A stretch of DNA of 10,763 nt. Source: CAIOHW01 sp046317855. GTDB taxonomy: Bacteria > Bdellovibrionota > UBA1018. Under the pieces are notes generated by a model, which had not been told where the DNA came from, did not search any database, and was given only the letters and a program-made list of their open reading frames with translations. Both the position numbers and the translations under genes were made by a program. The stretch lies in NCBI GenBank assembly GCA_046317855.1, contig JBKCVM010000010.1, positions 1 to 10,763 on the forward strand, in the 5' to 3' direction. Of the stretch, positions 6,061 to 10,763 are shown in pieces. How positions within the stretch are numbered: the stretch's first letter is position 1; each line of letters opens with the position of its first letter.

Positions 6061-7614
6061 TCACCCTAAGGGACCAGCAAGGCCCGAACGATGAGCAATC
6101 CAAGCAGAGGCCTCTAGTGCGTAAGAAAAATCTCCCAAACTTCCCCATTCGGGCTGATGAGATCCGTCAAAAACAAAGAGACCCTCGATACCAGGGGTTG
6201 GGTTTTTCCTCTTTTCTCTTCTCAAAGGCACCCTCATGAGCTCCCGACGACAAATTGGCTCTCCAAGACCGTAGAAGCGCACCCATTGATCCACAAAGTC
6301 TGAAGCTTCAAAATCAGGAAAACGCCTGAACTCATTTTTTCGGAGAAATGGAATCACCTCAGAGACTTGACGGTGCATCCGGGAAAGCACTGTCCTCCAC
6401 TTCTCTGGCTTCCAAGCTGCAGACTCGGGGGGCATGACGGAGCGAACAAAGAGCACTTCGTAGTCGCCGCCAGGCAGACCGTACTCTTCAGGCCTGGCTC
6501 GCTCCATTTCGATCGCCGGTGCTCCTGATTCCTTCCAGATGGTTCGGAACTGCATGGCTTGTGGGAGGCCTCCGTCATGAATACTTAAGGCAAGCGTGAC
6601 TCGGAGTCCTACAAAAGGATCAAAGAGATCGACAGGCTGTTCATCCATCCATGAACGAACGACACCCGAATCCCGTCCTGCTGCGATCCCTTTTCCACGA
6701 ACCACGGAACCTCGAGTCCCGAGTTGGACTCCCAGAATCTTTCCGTCCTCCGAAAAGATTCTGCCAGAATCTGCTTCTGGAGAAATGCACTGAGCCCCCA
6801 TTCGAACAGCCAACCGAAGAATCGACTGCCGGAAGGCAGAAACTCCTCCAGTCACTCTCACTGCGGTTCTGGCCATATTGAAAAGCTGCAGCGCATGATA
6901 GGGCGTGCAGGATTCAATTTCATGACCTAAAATGGCGGCGAGCCAGGCCTGAAGCCATTCCCTTTGATGCTCGGAATGAAAAAGCTGGGATACCTCTCTG
7001 CGCTGGTCAAGCCACTCCAAAATCTCAGGCTTGGATTTTTCTAGCAAGGACTCCAGTCTTTTTCGGAGCGCCTCTTCAGACTCAGGAATTTCCATTGGAA
7101 AAGCTTGCGTCTTTGGGTCGCGCAGAGTGAGGCGCTCAGGCAGAAAACGCCAAAATCCATGAGTCAAGAGTTCGGTAATCGAGAGCGCTTCGGAGAGTGC
7201 AAGCCATACCTGCGGCTTAGCCCCAGCCTCACGCCTAATCTCGCGCTCAAACGCTTCGTGCTGAACGGAAAAACCAGCTCTGACATGTGGAGTGACCGCT
7301 TGAAACAATACCTCGGGTCTCTCCAACCTGCTCCACTCCGAGGGGGCCTGCCTGAGACGACTGAGACACTCAGCAACCACTCCTCCCAATCTTTCCATTC
7401 GAGCCAGACCCATTAAAAAGTTCGGCTCAAGATCAATGAGCTGACCGGATTCGGTTACTGTCCATTTTTTACCTGCATCCTCGGCAACGATCAGAACAGA
7501 AAGACCCATTCGGGCCACCAGAGCAGCGGTCAATAGCGCAGCGGGCGAATCTCCGAGCACAATCCAGTCATAGTTCTCTTGAAGCCTCGCCTGAGACTTG
7601 GCAACGGGCTGCAC
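6061..7614 (-). CDS. Phytoene-desaturase-like FAD-dependent oxidoreductase
   Basis: This 517-residue protein has an N-terminal beta-alpha-beta dinucleotide fold (about 15-45: DWIVLGDSPAALLTAALVA...LSVLIV). A central FAxR-free helical region follows, then TGGVSAFRQSILRLAVRMGAQ, the segment where desaturase/amine-oxidase family enzymes rebuild the FAD site. The end, GIEGLFVFDGSHQPEWGSLGDFS.ALEAS, resembles their C-terminal FAD-contact motif. The glycine fingerprint is unusual (GDSPAA instead of GxGxxG), so FAD binding is probable but not proven. The start is GTG at 7614, one base after the TGA of the upstream gene, with AGGA five bases before it; an ATG two bases upstream is in a different frame. 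No carotenoid or sterol genes lie nearby, so the substrate is unknown. It may act in envelope lipid metabolism, which is inference from operon context only. Confidence 0.65.
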   Translation of the reverse strand: MQPVAKSQARLQENYDWIVLGDSPAALLTAALVARMGLSVLIVAEDAGKKWTVTESGQLIDLEPNFLMGLARMERLGGVVAECLSRLRQAPSEWSRLERPEVLFQAVTPHVRAGFSVQHEAFEREIRREAGAKPQVWLALSEALSITELLTHGFWRFLPERLTLRDPKTQAFPMEIPESEEALRKRLESLLEKSKPEILEWLDQRREVSQLFHSEHQREWLQAWLAAILGHEIESCTPYHALQLFNMARTAVRVTGGVSAFRQSILRLAVRMGAQCISPEADSGRIFSEDGKILGVQLGTRGSVVRGKGIAAGRDSGVVRSWMDEQPVDLFDPFVGLRVTLALSIHDGGLPQAMQFRTIWKESGAPAIEMERARPEEYGLPGGDYEVLFVRSVMPPESAAWKPEKWRTVLSRMHRQVSEVIPFLRKNEFRRFPDFEASDFVDQWVRFYGLGEPICRRELMRVPLRREKRKNPTPGIEGLFVFDGSHQPEWGSLGDFSYALEASAWIAHRSGLAGPLG

Positions 7615-7615
7615 A

Positions 7616-8062
7616 TCAGTCCTTTCGAAGCTTTCTCTGAAGTGCAGCAGGAGTCACACAAGTTCCGACAGCACGACAAACGACCACAGGGGCTTTTAGA
7701 ACTTCTGCAGAAGAAGGGGCCAAACCTCCTTCTTCTAAGGTTAAGTTCTGAATCACTTTTCGCGCCTCAAACTCCATCTTGCGTGAGGTCCGACCCACCT
7801 CCAGGATCCAACCTTCAGCCTCAATGTAGTCTCCAGCTTTGACAGGTGCCAAAAACTCTACCGATTCGTAGGCTCGAAAGAGACCTTCGTCCCCATCCAG
7901 GCGGATCAGGAGTTCCGTGGCCAGATCTCCAAAAAGCCCGAGCATTCGTGCGCCATCGACCAAGTGGCCTGCATAGTGAGCATCATGTGCACTCATGCGA
8001 ATGCGAACCTTAGCTCGAAGATTTTGATGAGAGAGAGGAGCAGCCTTTTGAGAATCGCTCAT
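7616..8062 (-). CDS. kal: Hot-dog-fold protein resembling 3-aminobutyryl-CoA ammonia-lyase (Kal)
   Basis: This 148-residue protein has the length of single hot-dog-domain CoA enzymes. The stretches DAHYAGHLVDGARMLGLFGD (27-46), LLIRLDGDEGLFRAYESVEF (51-70), LAPVKAGDYIEAEGWI (71-86), TSRKMEFEARKVI (92-104) and APVVVCRAVGTCV (124-136) match what I recall of Kal. In lysine-fermenting anaerobes that enzyme removes ammonia from L-3-aminobutyryl-CoA to give crotonyl-CoA. A generic acyl-CoA thioesterase is the main alternative. None of the other lysine-fermentation genes (kamA, kce, kdd) is visible, so the physiological role here is open. The gene starts 18 bases after the glycosyltransferase fusion. 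AAAGG lies only one base before the ATG, a poor spacing; Met23 could be an alternative start but would trim the first strand. Confidence 0.75.
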   Translation of the reverse strand: MSDSQKAAPLSHQNLRAKVRIRMSAHDAHYAGHLVDGARMLGLFGDLATELLIRLDGDEGLFRAYESVEFLAPVKAGDYIEAEGWILEVGRTSRKMEFEARKVIQNLTLEEGGLAPSSAEVLKAPVVVCRAVGTCVTPAALQRKLRKD

Positions 8063-8080
8063 GCCTTTGAGAGTACACGC

Positions 8081-10516
8081 TCAACTCTGGTTTATCCGCT
8101 GCAAAATCCACTGAGCTGCCCGCAAAGAGGCTCCCAGTTGATAGGCCTCCCGCCATTGCATTCTAAGGGTTCCCGGGACTGGGCCCGTTTGCTTCAGATT
8201 CCAGTCCCCAAGCCATCTCCTCAGGCTCTCGGCAGACTGAACGATACGAAGCTGCCCTGTTGCGGCAAGTACTCCCACCTCAGAAAAACGCTCCGAACCG
8301 TTTTTTCCGCAGGCAATCGGAACTCCGCTGAATGCGGGCTCAATGACGCTATGCAAGCCCTGACTCAAGCCCCCTCCCACCCAAGCGAGATCGGCTTGGG
8401 CATAGAGCTCAACTAGAACACCCAGCTCATTAACCACGACGACGTCACCCGGCCTGAGCCCTGCTCCATTCATGTCATGAGTAAGAAAAGTGCGGTCCAG
8501 ATATTTCTGCTTGAGCAGGTTGATCTGCGACTCAAACGATCGCCCTTTTACTGTATGCGGAACAACCCAGAGAGTGCCCGAAAACCGTTCGGACAGAAGC
8601 GCAGGAAGCAGAAATTCTAGATCCTCTTGCCATGAGCTCCCGACCACCAACCAAGGCCGCGGGAGCTGTGCGTTTTGAGCGATCCTTATCAATTCAGATG
8701 CCCGAGAGGTTGGAGACTCTCGAGACGCATTCATTCTAGCTTCTACACGGTCCCAGCGAGGGTCGCCGGTAACTTGCACGGGCGCTGCCATCCAACGACG
8801 GAGCTCCCCCGCCTCCAGGCGCATCCGTGAATCCTGATCTACGGTGCCAAAATAAATTGCCGGGCCGACCCCAAAGATCCTCTCCACCCAACGCCCTGCA
8901 AATCTGACTGACGGGCGATCGTCAGCATTCAGAATAAATAGGGGTACTCCCGCTTCACCCAGGGTTCCCCAGAGCTCGGGCCATGCTTCGTACTTCGAGG
9001 TAACAAAACAAGATGGAAAGCAGCCCACGAAGTCCTCAAAAAACTCACGCCATTCACCTTCCCAGGGCGAAGGCCCCGCATAGACGGGTGAGAACTCTCT
9101 CCTAAATCTCTCCACACTCGAGTTTCCAGAGCAGCTAAAAACACTCAGACCAAGCCTCACGCCGCTTCGATGAAGATGCGTGGCCACAGGCCAAATCATC
9201 TCAAGCTCGCCCGCACTGGCCGCATGGAGCCAAACCAATGAGACAGCACCGTCCTGAGGCAGAGCAATGGATCGATGGTCAGTCTGAGAGCACATTTTTT
9301 TCAGGCGCCAGTTCCAGGGCTCCTGCCAAAATAGCCCTGCCACGCCTCGAATGGCGCGAGACAAAAGAGAAAAAACTCTACGATAGGGAGTCGCAAGCAG
9401 GGTCAAGCTCTGCCGCCTCTCCTGATTGCATTCCCCCCGCAAGACGCCCAGAGCTGCAGCAACAATGGAACTCTCTTTAATCTCTAGTTGGCATCGAAAG
9501 CGACCCCCTCCCAAGCGAAAGCAAGCTTGACCGTCCTTGCTACATGGACTGCACCAGAGAGGGCTCTCAACGACTGCACTGGCCTCTCTCCAGGGCCCAA
9601 ACCCCATGTCTTTTTGCGTCGGACCAAAAACGGTTACAACTGGAGTTCCGAGCGCTTCGGCAAGATGCGCCATTCCTGTATCATTTCCGATCAGGAGCTG
9701 AGCTTGTGCGATCAGACGAGCCTGCCTCAAAAGGCTGAGCTCACGAAAAGCGGGTTGCACATCAAGACTCGCCCCCCGCGCAACCTTAAACAGATCTTCA
9801 GAAGTCCTCTCACCGGGGCGCCCCAGTATCACCCAACGAGCTCCACCGTGTTTAGACTGCAGATCACTCATGACTCGCAGCCACTTGGAGGTCGGCAAGC
9901 ACTTACCTTTCCATGCAGCGCCGGGCATGACACAGATCAATCCCTGCACCCGCCCTTGCCCAGCCGAACTACCCAAAGCCGGAAGGCGGGGAACAGCCCT
10001 CGCTCCGGCCGGATTTCCCTGGGCGGCAAATACAGCCACCCTCTTTGCATAACTTCCGTATGCACCCGGGCGGAGAGCGCGGGGCCAGTACTTTTTGAAA
10101 ATAAAGTACCCCAGACGCGCCACTCGAGGCTTAGACAAGGTCCTCCAAGAGGCATCAGACGATATCAGTCCCCGCAGTCGATACACAAAAAACATGGCCA
10201 GTGCGTATCGAGTTCGAAGACTTGAATGAAGATCCAGAACTTGGTCGTACCCCTCTTGGTGAGGAAGACTCGCACTCAAAAAAAGGGCCTTCAGTAACTG
10301 ATGCCAACCCGAAATGCCTGAGGTCCTTCGGTCAAACGGTATTACTTTTTCGATCCGCGGATCCCCATCCAGGAGTTCTGCAAACTCTCGAGCAACAACC
10401 CAAGTGATCCGCGCTCTCGGTTCTCGGGCTAGGATCGCATCCAACGCGGCCGTGCTCAAAATCACGTCCCCCATGCTTGATAGCCTGAAGATAAGGATGC
10501 GCGGAGACCGATGCAT
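8081..10516 (-). CDS. Fused heptosyltransferase-like (GT9) and Kdo-transferase-like (GT30/WaaA) protein
   Basis: This 811-residue protein has two glycosyltransferase units, each normally a separate LPS inner-core enzyme at the cytoplasmic membrane face. The N-terminal GT9 unit (about 1-365) starts RILIFRLSSMGDVILST. It has MPGAAWKGKCLPTSKW (197-212), GNDTGMAHLAEALGTPVV (277-294) with Asp279 and His284, FGPT (297-300) and a Cys cluster (322, 325, 332, 342). The linker (about 366-425) looks like a degenerate WaaA membrane anchor. The GT30 unit (about 426-811) has WLHAASAGE, Glu437 being the predicted catalytic base, plus KYEAWPEL (508-515) and VGGGLSQGLHSVIEPAFSGV (713-732). I chose ATG 10516 because the longer frame to 10594 runs through the rRNA terminator; ATG 10534 is possible. 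Neither has a clear ribosome site. Kdo and heptose specificities are inferred from family. Confidence 0.85.
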   Translation of the reverse strand: MHRSPRILIFRLSSMGDVILSTAALDAILAREPRARITWVVAREFAELLDGDPRIEKVIPFDRRTSGISGWHQLLKALFLSASLPHQEGYDQVLDLHSSLRTRYALAMFFVYRLRGLISSDASWRTLSKPRVARLGYFIFKKYWPRALRPGAYGSYAKRVAVFAAQGNPAGARAVPRLPALGSSAGQGRVQGLICVMPGAAWKGKCLPTSKWLRVMSDLQSKHGGARWVILGRPGERTSEDLFKVARGASLDVQPAFRELSLLRQARLIAQAQLLIGNDTGMAHLAEALGTPVVTVFGPTQKDMGFGPWREASAVVESPLWCSPCSKDGQACFRLGGGRFRCQLEIKESSIVAAALGVLRGECNQERRQSLTLLATPYRRVFSLLSRAIRGVAGLFWQEPWNWRLKKMCSQTDHRSIALPQDGAVSLVWLHAASAGELEMIWPVATHLHRSGVRLGLSVFSCSGNSSVERFRREFSPVYAGPSPWEGEWREFFEDFVGCFPSCFVTSKYEAWPELWGTLGEAGVPLFILNADDRPSVRFAGRWVERIFGVGPAIYFGTVDQDSRMRLEAGELRRWMAAPVQVTGDPRWDRVEARMNASRESPTSRASELIRIAQNAQLPRPWLVVGSSWQEDLEFLLPALLSERFSGTLWVVPHTVKGRSFESQINLLKQKYLDRTFLTHDMNGAGLRPGDVVVVNELGVLVELYAQADLAWVGGGLSQGLHSVIEPAFSGVPIACGKNGSERFSEVGVLAATGQLRIVQSAESLRRWLGDWNLKQTGPVPGTLRMQWREAYQLGASLRAAQWILQRINQS

Positions 10517-10546
10517 TGTTGACAGTTGTAACATGGAGCGGAGGAT

Positions 10547-10618
10547 AAAAAAAAAGCCTGGAACACCAGCGCCTTCAAGTGTGCAAACACACAAACTTCA
10601 AGGATGGACGCTCCAGGC
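10547..10618 (-). terminator. Intrinsic terminator of the rRNA operon
   Basis: On the minus strand, after the 5S gene, GCCTGGA and TCCAGGC (10612-10618 and 10556-10562) form the base of a long hairpin. Its upper part includes a nine-base stem with one mismatch (10595-10603 with 10572-10580) and an apical GTGTG/CACAC. It is followed directly by nine T residues (10547-10555). It ends about 30 bases before the fusion gene's start codon, so it separates the rRNA operon from the glycosyltransferase operon. Confidence 0.9.
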
Positions 10619-10629
10619 CTTTAAAAAAA

Positions 10630-10747
10630 TGGGGGCATCGTGCTGCTTTAGCGCCGAGCTACCTCGGTACTATCATCGCCGCTGGCGGGCTTAACTTCTG
10701 AGTTCGAGATGGGATCAGGTGGGGCCCCGCCGCTATAGACACCCCCA
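10630..10747 (-). rRNA. rrf: 5S ribosomal RNA
   Basis: The minus strand contains the universally conserved 5S core (CCATCTCGAACTCAGAAG, then TTAAGC), followed by GATGATAGTACC. The ends pair as a ten-base helix I, TGGGGGTGTC at the 5' end (10747-10738) with GATGCCCCCA at the 3' end (10639-10630), including two G-T pairs. This gives a 118-base molecule, normal for bacterial 5S. The remaining 16 bases to the window edge would be the 23S-5S spacer. It is the last gene of an rRNA operon that continues beyond the right edge. Confidence 0.95.
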
Positions 10748-10763
10748 AATGGGTTGGGGAGGT

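Noticed and set aside
9488..10225. 245-codon plus-strand open frame
   Set aside because: It lies entirely antisense to the GT9 domain, whose motifs are unmistakable. Its own translation shows no family features and is rich in Ser/Pro/Arg, typical of a shadow frame.
10517..10594. N-terminal extension of the GT9-GT30 fusion starting at 10594
   Set aside because: These codons run through the 5S terminator hairpin and its U-tract. Family homology begins only at RILIFRLSSMGD just after the ATG at 10516.

Overview
The window looks like chromosomal DNA of a Gram-negative bacterium with lipopolysaccharide, an outer membrane and beta-oxidation. GC content is near 50%, and TTG or GTG starts are common. 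A deltaproteobacterial or Bdellovibrio-like (Bdellovibrionota/Oligoflexia) source would fit, but this is an impression from protein style and not a demonstrated assignment. Every convincing gene lies on the minus strand, so the biological reading order is from the right edge to the left.

Right edge (about 10547-10747): a 5S rRNA gene, the end of an rRNA operon, is followed by a strong intrinsic terminator. About 30 bases beyond the U-tract begins a compact five-gene run (10516 down to 4878). It holds a fused heptosyltransferase-like (GT9) plus Kdo-transferase-like (GT30) protein, a small hot-dog protein closely resembling 3-aminobutyryl-CoA ammonia-lyase, a phytoene-desaturase-like FAD protein, a GT-B glycosyltransferase, and a small Flp-like prepilin. 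Gaps are 18 bases or less, or the genes overlap, so co-transcription is likely. The two glycosyltransferase genes suggest a cell-envelope or LPS-core role. The parts played by the ammonia-lyase-like and FAD proteins are not clear from sequence.

Middle (3280-4877): a 281-base intergenic region with a candidate promoter precedes an outer-membrane beta-barrel protein. That protein has a signal peptide, a Pro/Ala-rich linker and a charged helical segment before its barrel. A large perfect-arm hairpin (3215-3255) follows the gene.

Left part (1-3172): a FadJ/FadB-type bifunctional beta-oxidation enzyme has a promoter placed so that its mRNA would be leaderless. It abuts a TTG-started LolC/LolE-family permease with no gap. 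The permease ORF stops before its three C-terminal membrane helices, and the last ~47 bases of the window do not read as Lol in any frame. An insertion-sequence end is possible. One edge is rRNA and the other may be a mobile element, so the window may be a complete contig broken at repeats.

I did not find CRISPR arrays, tRNAs, toxin-antitoxin pairs or recognisable defence genes. The most noteworthy points are the GT9-GT30 fusion, the ammonia-lyase homologue inside a glycosyltransferase operon, and the truncated Lol permease.
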